Below are positions 1-7,884 of a DNA stretch of 64,000 nt, piece after piece. How positions within the stretch are numbered: position 1 is the stretch's first letter; the number at the start of each line of letters is the position of its first letter. Below the pieces are notes generated by a model. That model had not been told where the DNA came from. It worked only from the letters and a program-made list of their open reading frames with translations, and searched no databases. A program made the translations under genes and the position numbers. The stretch is taken from positions 1 through 64,000 of the forward strand of contig JAFXFC010000021.1 of assembly GCA_017513525.1 (NCBI GenBank), in the 5' to 3' direction. The stretch comes from Clostridia bacterium. Lineage in GTDB: Bacteria; Bacillota; Clostridia; Oscillospirales; Acutalibacteraceae.

Positions 1-80
1 ATCGTATTGAGTGGAACGAGAAATTTAACACGATAAAAGATGCAAAGCAAAAATTCTTAAGTATGAAAGTCCTTAAATAA
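1..80 (+). CDS. 3' end of an unidentified gene (partial)
   Basis: An open frame enters from the left edge and ends at a TAA at 78-80. Only about 26 C-terminal codons are visible, rich in Lys and Phe, ending with the residues SMKVLK. This is too short to assign to a family. A strong terminator follows immediately, supporting a real 3' end. The gene reads toward the guaA 3' end, a common insertion site for integrative elements, so it could belong to such an element, but none of the conserved tyrosine-recombinase motifs lie within these residues. Confidence 0.5.
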   Translation, partial: RIEWNEKFNTIKDAKQKFLSMKVLK

Positions 81-93
81 CAAAAGACGACAA

Positions 94-136
94 AAAAGCC
101 CTTAACTGCGGTAATCCACAGTTAAGGGCTTTTTAA
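94..136 (+). terminator. Rho-independent terminator of the left-edge gene
   Basis: The stem AAGCCCTTAACTG pairs with CAGTTAAGGGCTT around a loop of about ten bases, followed by a T run. It begins about 15 bases after the stop codon at 80. Confidence 0.85.
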
Positions 137-300
137 TCGTCCAATACAGATTTAATTGTTGACAACAACCACTTGATAATTATTCTGATAACCTACAAGC
201 CACTTGTGGTATAGAATAATAGTCGTTCTAAGGATTGTTATCAAATCGTTATCAAAAGGAGTGGGCGAAGTCCGAAAACCCTTGATATTACTGGGTTTTT
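137..300. repeat. Repeat-rich non-coding stretch beside the guaA 3' end
   Basis: No credible gene is seen. A long imperfect hairpin at 179-220 has arms ATTATTCT and AGAATAAT outside, and ACAAG/CTTGT inside. CCACTTG occurs at 169 and 200. The near-tandem pair TTGTTATCAAA and TCGTTATCAAA lies at about 235-256. Clustered short direct and inverted repeats next to a known integration target resemble integrase arm-binding sites. This is inference; no att duplication can be shown in this window. Confidence 0.4.
275..299 (-). terminator. Probable weak terminator of guaA
   Basis: AAAACCC at 275-281 pairs with GGGTTTT at 293-299 around an 11-base loop, 15 bases beyond the guaA stop. The stem itself supplies the U run in the guaA direction. 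The stem is short, so termination strength is uncertain. Confidence 0.45.
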
Positions 301-313
301 AGGCTTTTCGTGA

Positions 314-1315
314 TTATTCCCATTCAATTGTGCCTGTGGGCTTGGGGGTGATGTCGTAGAGGACTCGGTTGATGCCTTCTACTTCGTTAGTGATTCGGGC
401 TGTTATTTTATGAAGAAGTGAGTAGGGTAGCTCTTCAATTGTTGCAGTCATTGCATCCTTTGTGTTGACGGCTCTGATGATAGCGGGCCAGCCTTCATAA
501 CGGCTTTCGTCTTTAACACCGACACTCTTCATATCGGGAACTACAACGAAATACTGCCATACCTTACCTGCAAGACCTGCAATTTCAAATTCTTCACGAA
601 GAATTGCATCTGCTTCTCTGAGGGCGTGAAGACGGTCGCGAGTGATAGCACCAAGACACCTTACACCAAGACCGGGGCCGGGGAAGGGCTGACGGTAAAC
701 CATCTGGTGGGGAAGACCGAGAGCTTCACCGACAACGCGGACTTCATCCTTGAAAAGAAGCTTGATGGGTTCAACGAGCTCCATTTCCATTTCTTCGGGA
801 AGACCGCCGACATTATGATGTGACTTTACGGCTTTTTTGCCTTCAGCCTGCTTAATGCTTTCAAGAATATCGGGATAAATAGTGCCCTGAGCAAGGAAGG
901 AAATACCGTCAAGCTTTGCAGCTTCTTCGTCGAATACATTAATAAATTCTGCGCCGATTATCTTTCGTTTTCTTTCGGGGTCACTTACATCTTTAAGCAG
1001 ATCAAGGAAACGGTCAGTTGCATCAACATAGATAAGGTTTGCATCAAGTCCGTTTTTGAAAACCTCAATAACATTTTCACTTTCGCTCTTACGCATAAGA
1101 CCGTGGTTAACGTGAACGCATACAAGCTGTTTTCCGATTGCTTTGATAAGAAGAGCAGCAACAACTGATGAGTCAACACCGCCAGAAAGAGCGAGAAGAA
1201 CCTTTTTATCGCCTACCTGTTCGCGTACAGCAGCTATCTGTTCTTCAATGAAGGCATCGGCAAGCTCTTTTGTTGTAATTCTTGCCATTGATTCGGGACG
1301 GATATCTGTTTGCAT
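314..1315 (-). CDS. guaA: GMP synthetase, ATP-pyrophosphatase subunit only
   Basis: This enzyme converts XMP to GMP in purine biosynthesis by adenylating XMP and aminating it. The 333-residue protein has the PP-loop SGGVDSS near residue 45, the conserved segment FPGPGLGVR, and the C-terminal dimerisation domain ending in GTIEWE. The usual bacterial protein is over 500 residues and begins with a glutamine amidotransferase domain; that domain is absent here and is not encoded by the neighbouring genes. The gene therefore resembles the two-subunit arrangement best known from archaea, with glutaminase supplied from elsewhere or ammonia used directly. An AGGAGGT ribosome binding site precedes the ATG. 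It follows the CofE-like gene on the same strand by 43 bases, so the two are probably co-transcribed. Confidence 0.93.
   Translation of the reverse strand: MQTDIRPESMARITTKELADAFIEEQIAAVREQVGDKKVLLALSGGVDSSVVAALLIKAIGKQLVCVHVNHGLMRKSESENVIEVFKNGLDANLIYVDATDRFLDLLKDVSDPERKRKIIGAEFINVFDEEAAKLDGISFLAQGTIYPDILESIKQAEGKKAVKSHHNVGGLPEEMEMELVEPIKLLFKDEVRVVGEALGLPHQMVYRQPFPGPGLGVRCLGAITRDRLHALREADAILREEFEIAGLAGKVWQYFVVVPDMKSVGVKDESRYEGWPAIIRAVNTKDAMTATIEELPYSLLHKITARITNEVEGINRVLYDITPKPTGTIEWE
567..592. other. No separate feature (interior of guaA)
   Basis: This short interval lies within the guaA coding region and carries no additional signal; it is listed only to state that nothing else was seen there. 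Confidence 0.05.
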
Positions 1316-1358
1316 ATGAATACCTCCTAAATATAGAAAAATATAAAAATGAAATAAA

Positions 1359-2558
1359 TCAGGTTGTATAGTTATCGAAATAACCCTGAACGAGAACTAC
1401 GGGAGTACCTTTATCGCCGGAGCCGCTTGTAAGGTCGCAAAGAGAACCGATGAGGTCTGTAAGCTGACGGGGAGTAGTACCCTGAGAAGCCATGTTTCCT
1501 ACAAGGTTATCGCCCTTTGCCTTAATAGAAGCGGAAATAGCAGCCTTGAGCTCTTCACCTGAAAGATCCTTGAAATCGTTATCTGCAAGATACTTAAGCT
1601 TTAGTTCATTGGGAGTGCCTATAAGTCCGTCTGTGAATGCGGGGGAAACTACGGGGTCTGCAAGTTCCCAGATCTTACCCTGAGGATCCTTGAATGCGCC
1701 GTCACCGTAAACCATAACTTCAACGTGCTTACCGCAGGCATTTAAAATTCTGTTCTGAATGTCAAGAACAAGCTCCTTGCATTCACGGGGGAAGAGCTTA
1801 ATTGTATCTTCGGTAGATTTGTTTGAACCTAAAAGACCGTATTTCTCATTGCTGCCGCCGAGTGTTCCGGGAGCGGTGAGAATATCATCAAGACCGATAA
1901 CGGCTTTTGCACCTGCCGCTTTAAGAATTCTCTTGGTTCTTGCTCTTGTATGGATATCACATGTAAGAACACAGTCTGTGTAATCAAGAATAGCTTTTGC
2001 CTGATTTGCAAAAATAACTTCTACTTCAGCGCCGCTTTCACGGATAAGGTCACAGTAATAATCAACATAATCAACACCAGTGAAGGGATGAAGAATTGTA
2101 CCGAAAAGCTCTCTGTATTTTTCAAGTGTAAGAACATCTGAATAGGGGTTGACACCTGCTTCGTCTATCTTATCAAGACTTACAAGTTCGTTACCGACTT
2201 CGTCGGAAGGATATGAAAGCATAAGAACAACCTTTTTTGCACCCTTTGCAGTACCTCTGAGACATATAGCAAAACGGTTTCTTGAGAGAATGGGGAAAAT
2301 AACACCGATAGTTTCTCCGCCGAGTTTTGCTTTTACATCATTAGCAATATCGTCAACAGAGGCATAATTTCCCTGAGCACGAGCTACGATTGATTCGGTA
2401 ATAGCAATAACATCACGGTCACGAAGGCTGAAGCCTTCACATTCTGCTGCTTCAAGGACGCTTTCTGCAACAATTTTAGCGAGATCGTCACCTTCTCTTA
2501 TGATTGGGCAGCGGATACCGCGTGAAACTGTTCCGACTTTTCTGATGTTTGTTTCCAT
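1359..2558 (-). CDS. CofE-like gamma-glutamyl ligase family protein
   Basis: The 399-residue protein resembles the coenzyme F420-0:L-glutamate ligase family (COG1478 type). N-terminal features include VGTVSRGIRCPIIREGDDL and a segment DRDVIAITESIVARAQG; the middle carries CDIHTRARTKRILKAAGAKAV split by conserved charged residues; the C-terminus has GNMASQGTTPRQLTDLIG. Clostridia of this kind are not expected to make F420. Known family precedent includes members recruited for folate polyglutamylation in Chlamydia, so a gamma-glutamyl transfer to folate or another acceptor is one possibility. It lies upstream of guaA in a likely two-gene operon, which may hint at nucleotide or one-carbon metabolism. 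The exact substrate is unknown. Confidence 0.7.
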   Translation of the reverse strand: METNIRKVGTVSRGIRCPIIREGDDLAKIVAESVLEAAECEGFSLRDRDVIAITESIVARAQGNYASVDDIANDVKAKLGGETIGVIFPILSRNRFAICLRGTAKGAKKVVLMLSYPSDEVGNELVSLDKIDEAGVNPYSDVLTLEKYRELFGTILHPFTGVDYVDYYCDLIRESGAEVEVIFANQAKAILDYTDCVLTCDIHTRARTKRILKAAGAKAVIGLDDILTAPGTLGGSNEKYGLLGSNKSTEDTIKLFPRECKELVLDIQNRILNACGKHVEVMVYGDGAFKDPQGKIWELADPVVSPAFTDGLIGTPNELKLKYLADNDFKDLSGEELKAAISASIKAKGDNLVGNMASQGTTPRQLTDLIGSLCDLTSGSGDKGTPVVLVQGYFDNYTT

Positions 2559-2623
2559 AATTTGTTGTTCCTTTCGTAAGAATCCGTAGGGATCCTAAAT
2601 TTATAACAAAAATAATACAAAAT

Positions 2624-2652
2624 ATTATATCGCAACATCTTGATAAAATCAA
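2624..2652 (-). promoter_or_regulatory. Promoter of the CofE-like gene and guaA
   Basis: Reading leftwards, TTGATT at 2652-2647 and a perfect TATAAT at 2629-2624 are separated by 17 bases. Transcription would start about 60 bases before the ATG at 2558. A second, more distal candidate (TTGACA at 2776-2771 with TATAAC near 2752) lies upstream. Confidence 0.65.
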
Positions 2653-2837
2653 GAATTTGGATACATTTTCTTGCGAAAAAAATAAAAAATTCAACTGATC
2701 GCCTTATAATTCTAATAATAAAAACGCTCAATTGAATTACATAATTGTTATAAAACTTTTTAGTATATTTTGTCAATGTTAGAATAACAAAAAGTAAAAG
2801 GAAAAATAAAAAAAATTTTGTGCGAGAAAAACAAAAA

Positions 2838-2866
2838 TTGACACATAAACGCTCTGATGATATAAT
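2838..2866 (+). promoter_or_regulatory. Consensus sigma-A promoter of ridA
   Basis: TTGACA at 2838-2843 and TATAAT at 2861-2866 are separated by exactly 17 bases. The leader to the ridA start is very short (about 15-20 bases) and holds the AGGAGG ribosome binding site. Confidence 0.85.
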
Positions 2867-2889
2867 TAAAAATGATAGGAGGAGATAAA

Positions 2890-3270
2890 ATGAGTAATAT
2901 AATAAATACAGAAAATGCACCTAAAGCAATAGGTCCGTATTCTCAGGCTGTTGTTGTGGGTAGTTTTGTGTTTACATCAGGACAAATACCTCTTTGTCCT
3001 GTATCGGGTGAAATGGTAGGATGTAATATAACCGAACAGACCGAGCAGGTCTGCAAAAATCTTAAAGCTGTTCTTGAAGCATCAGGAAGTGGCTTCAAAA
3101 GTGTCATTAAAACAACATGCTTTTTACAAAATATGGAAGATTTTGCTGCATTTAATGAGGTTTATTCCAAGTATTTTGTTTCAAAGCCTGCAAGAAGCTG
3201 TGTTGCTGTAAAAACATTACCTAAAAACTCTCTCGTTGAAATTGAAGCAGTAGCTGAAATAATAAAATAA
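2890..3270 (+). CDS. ridA: RidA family enamine/imine deaminase
   Basis: RidA (YjgF/YER057c/UK114) proteins hydrolyse reactive 2-aminoacrylate and related imines released by PLP enzymes, protecting the cell from damage. The 126-residue protein has the family features: NAPKAIGPYSQA at the N-terminus, the substrate-binding Arg in KPARSCVAV, and the C-terminal LVEIEAVAE motif. The start chosen is the ATG at 2890 because AGGAGGAG lies at the correct distance just upstream; an in-frame ATG at 2872 lies before that site. The gene stands alone with its own promoter and terminator, and faces the histidine kinase gene. Confidence 0.92.
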   Translation: MSNIINTENAPKAIGPYSQAVVVGSFVFTSGQIPLCPVSGEMVGCNITEQTEQVCKNLKAVLEASGSGFKSVIKTTCFLQNMEDFAAFNEVYSKYFVSKPARSCVAVKTLPKNSLVEIEAVAEIIK

Positions 3271-3275
3271 GAAAA

Positions 3276-3303
3276 TATCCCGAAGTTTTTCAGCTTCGGG
3301 ATA
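3276..3303. terminator. Bidirectional terminator between ridA and the kinase gene
   Basis: TATCCCGAAG at 3276-3285 pairs with CTTCGGGATA at 3294-3303, flanked by A- and T-rich runs. It lies between two convergent genes and probably serves both. Confidence 0.75.
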
Positions 3304-3308
3304 AAATT

Positions 3309-5855
3309 TTATTCAACATCAATTGTGGGGAAGGAAAGAGTAACCTTAAAAAGATCTCCGTCTATTATTATAGAAAGCTTTCCGCCCAAAATTTCAGTCA
3401 GACTGTTTGCAATTGAAAGACCAAGCCCTGAGCCTTCAGTGTTTCTTGAAGTATCTCCCCGTACAAAGCGTTCAGTCAGATTTTCCGGACTGATATTGAG
3501 CTTATTTCTCGAAATGTTTCTAAAAGAAATAAATGCTTTTCCCTTGTTTTCCCAAAGAGTGAGATAAACTCTGGTACCCGGCATGGAATACTTGCAGATG
3601 TTATTCATAAGATTATCAATAACTCTCCATAAAAGTCTTCCGTCAGTTGATATTGTTATATCATTTTCGGGTATTTCCTGAACAAGTGTAAGCGCCTTTT
3701 CTTCAAGTCTTTCGATATACTCACCGTTAGTCTGAAGAAGGATGACATTCAAAACTGTGTTCTCACAGTTGACTTCAATATTACCTGTTGCAGCCTTTGA
3801 AGCTTCAACAATGTCAATGGTCAGTTTCTTGAGCCTTTGTGACTGTCTGTCTATAACTTCTATATATTGCAGTGCTTTCGGGTTATCGATATCTTCTTTT
3901 TTCAGCAGATCAACATAGTTTACTATTGAAGTTAAAGGTGTTTTCAGGTCATGCGAAACATTAGTAATGAGCTCTGTTTTCAGACTTTCACTCTTAAGCC
4001 GCTCTTCGACCGCACAGTTTACGGCATCGTTAATGCTGTTAAGATAATCTGCATGTTTTTTTAATGGACCAACTAAGAATGAATTTCTGATTCTGTATGA
4101 AACATCCCCCTTAGATATTGCCTTTGCACCGCTTTGAAGTGCTGTGAGAGCTACGAGCAGAAGAATGACGAACGGGATTTCAATAAGTCTTACAAAAAAC
4201 AGGATAACACCTATAGCGTATGAGGAGGTTTCAAGTATCATAAAGCATACTATTTCACAAGCTGATATTAAAAGAAATGTTGCTGTGACTAAAAAAATGC
4301 GAAGCTTTGAGCCTGAGGCTTCATCCATAACTTCTGCTGCATTTTTTACAGCTTTGTACACTTTATAAATGAGAGTTCCTGTTTTAAGTGACTTTGTTCG
4401 CAGTCTTACCGCAAAAGTGTAAATAAAGCCCAGAAGCAGAAGCGCGAGACCTATAAAGCCGAGTATATTGAACAGCATATCGTATGTGTCTATCAATGCA
4501 AAACAGCCCACCGCCGCTAATACAGTGATAAGAATATAAACATCAAAGTAAATTGCATGAAGACCTCTTGCTACGGGCTTTTCTTTTTTCGGAATAAAAC
4601 CTGCCGAATAGAAAATGAAAACAAATGATGCAATAAAAAGAAGAATATCAATTATGGTTATAAGTACGATATTGTCCCGATAGACCATAACAATATCAAC
4701 AAAGCTTTCTGCTGCTTTATAGATATCGTTTGCATAACAGATATAGGGGACATGAATTTCAACTTTAAGTTGTATTCTGCCTTTTTGTTTATAGTCAAAA
4801 ATAAGCGGATCGTTATCTTCGGAATTTCCTATTATAAGAGAGGTAAAAGAAAGTCTGTTCTGGAATTCTTCGTCATAGAATGAGCCGTTATAAGTGTAGG
4901 TGATGTCGGCTTCCTTAGAGCCGCTTAAAAGCTTTGTTGTGAAGCTTCTTTCGGGGAGAGATTCATCGGTTGCATTATAGGTTTCATAAATTTCATAATC
5001 GCCATAGCTGTCACCATAATAATGAACAGTGAAGTCGTCCTGATAAAAAGTGATTTCCGTAATATCATAAGAAAGATTCTCTACAAGACCTTTGCAGTAT
5101 TCCAATATTTTAAAATTTAGGCCGTCATGGTAGTAATAGTATATTATTGTTTCATTGTCTGAATTTTTGTTGTAAACTGTGACTTCTTCCAGTAAATAGC
5201 TTGTGTTGTCACTAGCTTCCGTGCTTGTAATTTCTGATGATGTTTCGTTGTCATCCTCAATTAAATGTGTTGTAGTTTCTGTTATGGTATCATCGTAAAG
5301 TTCCTGTTCTTCAGTAACGTTTTCCTCTTCGAAGAAGTTTTCAAAAACTGTGCTTTCTTCCGTAATATACGGAGCTATTGTCACGGAATCTGCTTTTTCC
5401 GAACCGCCCATAACAAACCAGTCATTGTAATAATTATTATACTCAGTTTCTGTTGAAAAAAGAGAAGAAAAAGTAAAATACGGTTCAGATACAACATTTG
5501 AATTTTTTAGTAATATGTTTCCTTTTTCGTCAGAAATATTAAAATAAATGTTGGAATTTTCAGATGAATATTTTGATTTATAAAGCTGAAGTTCAGACTG
5601 ATGATAATTTTTGTAATTATCATTGTTGATGTGTGTGTTTTCCAGACTGCGTAAATATCTCATCAAATCGCTTGCAGTATAGTCATAAACATATGAATAG
5701 ACTTTCTGCTGAATCTGTTCGCGGCTTGCATAATAGAGATTTTCTTCCATTAAAAGAGCGGTGCCCACAATGTTTGCAACAATTGCAGCGGCGAGAATCA
5801 GTATCATGAAGCCTGCGACAAATTTTGCCAGACGGGAACGGCGTAATCTGCCCAT
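3309..5855 (-). CDS. Membrane sensor histidine kinase with a very large extracytoplasmic domain
   Basis: The 848-residue protein starts with a basic stretch and a membrane segment (about residues 10-33), then has about 350 residues predicted outside the cell, including an acidic Thr/Ser/Glu-rich low-complexity region (about residues 165-220). Several membrane helices follow between about residues 390 and 575. The kinase core has the H-box NVSHDLKTPLTS with His635, the N-box DNLMNNICKYS and the glycine box GSGLGLSIANS. It should autophosphorylate and pass phosphate to the response regulator encoded just upstream; the regulator stop and this ATG are four bases apart, and the ribosome binding site lies in the end of the regulator gene. 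The ligand is unknown. nagA lies upstream of the pair, and a link to glycan sensing is only inference. Confidence 0.88.
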   Translation of the reverse strand: MGRLRRSRLAKFVAGFMILILAAAIVANIVGTALLMEENLYYASREQIQQKVYSYVYDYTASDLMRYLRSLENTHINNDNYKNYHQSELQLYKSKYSSENSNIYFNISDEKGNILLKNSNVVSEPYFTFSSLFSTETEYNNYYNDWFVMGGSEKADSVTIAPYITEESTVFENFFEEENVTEEQELYDDTITETTTHLIEDDNETSSEITSTEASDNTSYLLEEVTVYNKNSDNETIIYYYYHDGLNFKILEYCKGLVENLSYDITEITFYQDDFTVHYYGDSYGDYEIYETYNATDESLPERSFTTKLLSGSKEADITYTYNGSFYDEEFQNRLSFTSLIIGNSEDNDPLIFDYKQKGRIQLKVEIHVPYICYANDIYKAAESFVDIVMVYRDNIVLITIIDILLFIASFVFIFYSAGFIPKKEKPVARGLHAIYFDVYILITVLAAVGCFALIDTYDMLFNILGFIGLALLLLGFIYTFAVRLRTKSLKTGTLIYKVYKAVKNAAEVMDEASGSKLRIFLVTATFLLISACEIVCFMILETSSYAIGVILFFVRLIEIPFVILLLVALTALQSGAKAISKGDVSYRIRNSFLVGPLKKHADYLNSINDAVNCAVEERLKSESLKTELITNVSHDLKTPLTSIVNYVDLLKKEDIDNPKALQYIEVIDRQSQRLKKLTIDIVEASKAATGNIEVNCENTVLNVILLQTNGEYIERLEEKALTLVQEIPENDITISTDGRLLWRVIDNLMNNICKYSMPGTRVYLTLWENKGKAFISFRNISRNKLNISPENLTERFVRGDTSRNTEGSGLGLSIANSLTEILGGKLSIIIDGDLFKVTLSFPTIDVE

Positions 5856-5859
5856 ATAA

Positions 5860-6555
5860 TCACCTCATATTATCGTCTATTTTATAGCCTTGTCCCCATA
5901 CAACCTTTATGTATCTCGGCTGATTGGGATTTATTTCAATTTTTTCTCTGAGATGTCTTATATGAACTGCAACGGTAGCATCTGCACCGTAGGGTTCATC
6001 CTTCCAGACATGGCGGTAAATATCGGTGGGTGAGAACACCTTACCGGGAGATTTTGCAAGTAGCTTTAATATCTCATATTCTTTTGGTGTGAGATTAACT
6101 TCTTTGTTATCTACATAAACCGATTTTGCGTTATCGTCAATGGTGATCCCCTGAACATTAATTGTCTTATCAGAGAAATTACCGCCGCCGAGCTTTGTAT
6201 ATCTTCTCAGTTGTGAACGAACACGTGCTAATAATTCTACGGGATTAAATGGCTTTGTCACATAATCGTCAGCACCTAAATTGAGCCCTAAGATTATATC
6301 ATTATCTTCACTTTTTGCAGTTGTGAAAATAACGGGTGTGTTATGATTTTCCCGAATTTTCATAAGGGCAGTAAGTCCGTCTGTTTCGGGCATCATAATG
6401 TCCATAAGAACAAGATGCACTTCATTATTTTCTATTATATCAATTGCTTCTTTGCCGTTATAGGCTTCAAGCACATTATATCCGTCAGAAGTAAGATATA
6501 TTTTTAATGCGGAAACGATATCTTTTTCGTCGTCACAAACAAGTACAGTATACAT
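5860..6555 (-). CDS. OmpR/PhoB-family response regulator
   Basis: The 231-residue protein has an N-terminal receiver domain with acidic pocket CDDEKD, phospho-acceptor Asp52 in LMDIMMPE, and Lys in the segment DDYVTKPFNP. A C-terminal winged-helix DNA-binding domain follows (LTPKEYEILKLLAKSPGKVF, then HIRHLREKIE and the closing VWGQGYKI). The ATG at 6555 is preferred because GTGAGGG lies at the right spacing; a GTG four codons upstream at 6567 would place the start inside that site. It forms a tight operon with the kinase gene. Direct repeats upstream of its promoter suggest self-activation. Confidence 0.93.
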   Translation of the reverse strand: MYTVLVCDDEKDIVSALKIYLTSDGYNVLEAYNGKEAIDIIENNEVHLVLMDIMMPETDGLTALMKIRENHNTPVIFTTAKSEDNDIILGLNLGADDYVTKPFNPVELLARVRSQLRRYTKLGGGNFSDKTINVQGITIDDNAKSVYVDNKEVNLTPKEYEILKLLAKSPGKVFSPTDIYRHVWKDEPYGADATVAVHIRHLREKIEINPNQPRYIKVVWGQGYKIDDNMR

Positions 6556-6584
6556 AATAACCCTCACTTTCTTATTGCACTTAG

Positions 6585-6613
6585 ATTATCGCATAAAGAT
6601 TATTAATAAACAA
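6585..6613 (-). promoter_or_regulatory. Promoter of the two-component operon
   Basis: Reading leftwards, TTGTTT at 6613-6608 and GATAAT at 6590-6585 are spaced by 17 bases. The -35 hexamer is poor, as expected for a promoter that needs an activator. Confidence 0.5.
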
Positions 6614-6624
6614 CTATACTAATT

Positions 6625-6652
6625 CTTAAGATTTGCTTAAGATAGCTTCTTA
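6625..6652 (-). promoter_or_regulatory. Candidate response-regulator box of 11-bp direct repeats
   Basis: On the + strand CTTAAG begins at 6625 and again at 6636, with a degenerate third copy (TTCTTAA) from 6647, giving an 11-bp period. OmpR/PhoB-family regulators bind direct repeats with this period. The array lies about 12 bases upstream of the weak -35 and overlaps the nagA stop codon, the usual place for an activating site. Binding by the adjacent regulator is inference. Confidence 0.45.
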
Positions 6653-7813
6653 ACTTTTTATGATCTTTCCGTTAACTGTGACAAAAGATACGTTGATATC
6701 CTCATCGAAAATGATAAGGTCTTCATCGTAGCCTTTTTCAATTCTACCTTTTGTTTTGTCACAACCAATTACTGAAAGGGGAGTAAGGCTTGCCATTTTA
6801 ACTGCATCAATAAGAGGAATTTTTGCCGTTTTTACCATGTTTCTTACAAGAACATTGCTTGTTGCAACACTTCCGGCAAGACAGGAGCGGTCAGCGAGCT
6901 TCATAACATTATCTTCATATAAAACTTCAAGTCCGTTTTCCTGTAATATAACGGTGCCTTCTTCCATATCAAGTGCGGAATATTCGAGTCCGTCGCTTAT
7001 GGCATAAGCTTTATCGGCACCCTTGGCCTTATATATTAGTTTTAATACACCGTAGGGGAGATGTCTTAAATCTGCGATAAACTGTGCCGAGTAGCCGTCA
7101 AGTGAAAGACCTGCCTCAACTACACCCGCATGGCGGAAAATACCAATTTTTCTCATTCCTGAGCACGCGGAATAAATATGTGTAACATCACTATAACCGT
7201 GAGAAAGTGCTTCCTCAGTATTGGAATAATCCCCGTCTGAATGAGCAACTGATGCTATGATACCTCTTTTTGACGCTTCTTCACCTACAAGGAAGCCGTT
7301 TTCGATTTCGGGGGCCGCACCGATTATTTTTATAATATCTGAGCTGTCGAGAAGCTCAGCGAGATTTTCTTTTGTCGGAACAAGAATATTTTCTGGGCTT
7401 TGTGCCCCCTTCATTTTCATTGAAATAAAGGGACCTTCAAGGTGTACACCGAGAATATTTGAATCGGTACAGATTTTCTGAGCTTCTTCTATATTTTTTA
7501 TTACCTTTTTAAGTTGTTCTATGGGAGCAGCAAGAGTGGTCGGAAGAATTGATGTTGTGCCTCTTAAAGCATGAGCAGTGCACATTTTTACTATATCTTC
7601 GGGTGAGCCCATAGCGGAATAACCGCCGCCGCCGTGAACATGAATATCTGCAAAGCCGGGAGAAAGATAATTTCCTTTACAGTCAATAATTTCGTTGCCT
7701 TCACTTTCATATTCTGAAACGATGTCAATAATTTTACCGTTTTCGGTAAGTACTGCTTTGTTTTCAATAATATCTGAGGGGGTTATAATTTTAGCGTTTA
7801 TATAAATTCTCAT
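6650..7813 (-). CDS. nagA: N-acetylglucosamine-6-phosphate deacetylase
   Basis: NagA removes acetate from GlcNAc-6-phosphate to give glucosamine-6-phosphate, the entry step of amino-sugar catabolism and cell-wall recycling. The 387-residue protein has the amidohydrolase metal motif in GFADIHVHGGGG, the conserved HLEGPFIS segment, HSDGDYS, THIYSACSGM, and the late catalytic-loop segment AISDGLEY. The length is normal for the family. A GAGGT ribosome binding site precedes the ATG. The gene is transcribed divergently from the GH109-like/kinase/GH4 cluster, which fits a shared role in N-acetylhexosamine use. nagB, the deaminase usually found with it, is not in the window. Confidence 0.93.
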   Translation of the reverse strand: MRIYINAKIITPSDIIENKAVLTENGKIIDIVSEYESEGNEIIDCKGNYLSPGFADIHVHGGGGYSAMGSPEDIVKMCTAHALRGTTSILPTTLAAPIEQLKKVIKNIEEAQKICTDSNILGVHLEGPFISMKMKGAQSPENILVPTKENLAELLDSSDIIKIIGAAPEIENGFLVGEEASKRGIIASVAHSDGDYSNTEEALSHGYSDVTHIYSACSGMRKIGIFRHAGVVEAGLSLDGYSAQFIADLRHLPYGVLKLIYKAKGADKAYAISDGLEYSALDMEEGTVILQENGLEVLYEDNVMKLADRSCLAGSVATSNVLVRNMVKTAKIPLIDAVKMASLTPLSVIGCDKTKGRIEKGYDEDLIIFDEDINVSFVTVNGKIIKS

Positions 7814-7836
7814 AGTTTTACCTCACTTTCATGTTG

Positions 7837-7865
7837 ATTTTATCAAATGTATTAATAAAATTCAA
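7837..7865 (-). promoter_or_regulatory. Promoter of nagA
   Basis: Reading leftwards, TTGAAT at 7865-7860 and TAAAAT at 7842-7837 are spaced by 17 bases. The leader is about 25 bases. Confidence 0.6.
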
Positions 7866-7884
7866 TAAAAATAAAAATAAAGTA

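Noticed and set aside
1-80. Tyrosine integrase for the left-edge gene
   Set aside because: Only 26 residues are visible and none match the usual catalytic C-terminal motifs, so no assignment is made. Its resemblance of a few residues to the GuaA C-terminus (IEW) is too short to mean duplication.
2498-2920. A 140-codon - strand frame upstream of the CofE-like gene
   Set aside because: It covers two good promoters and is dominated by Phe, Leu and Ile, as expected from AT-rich non-coding DNA.
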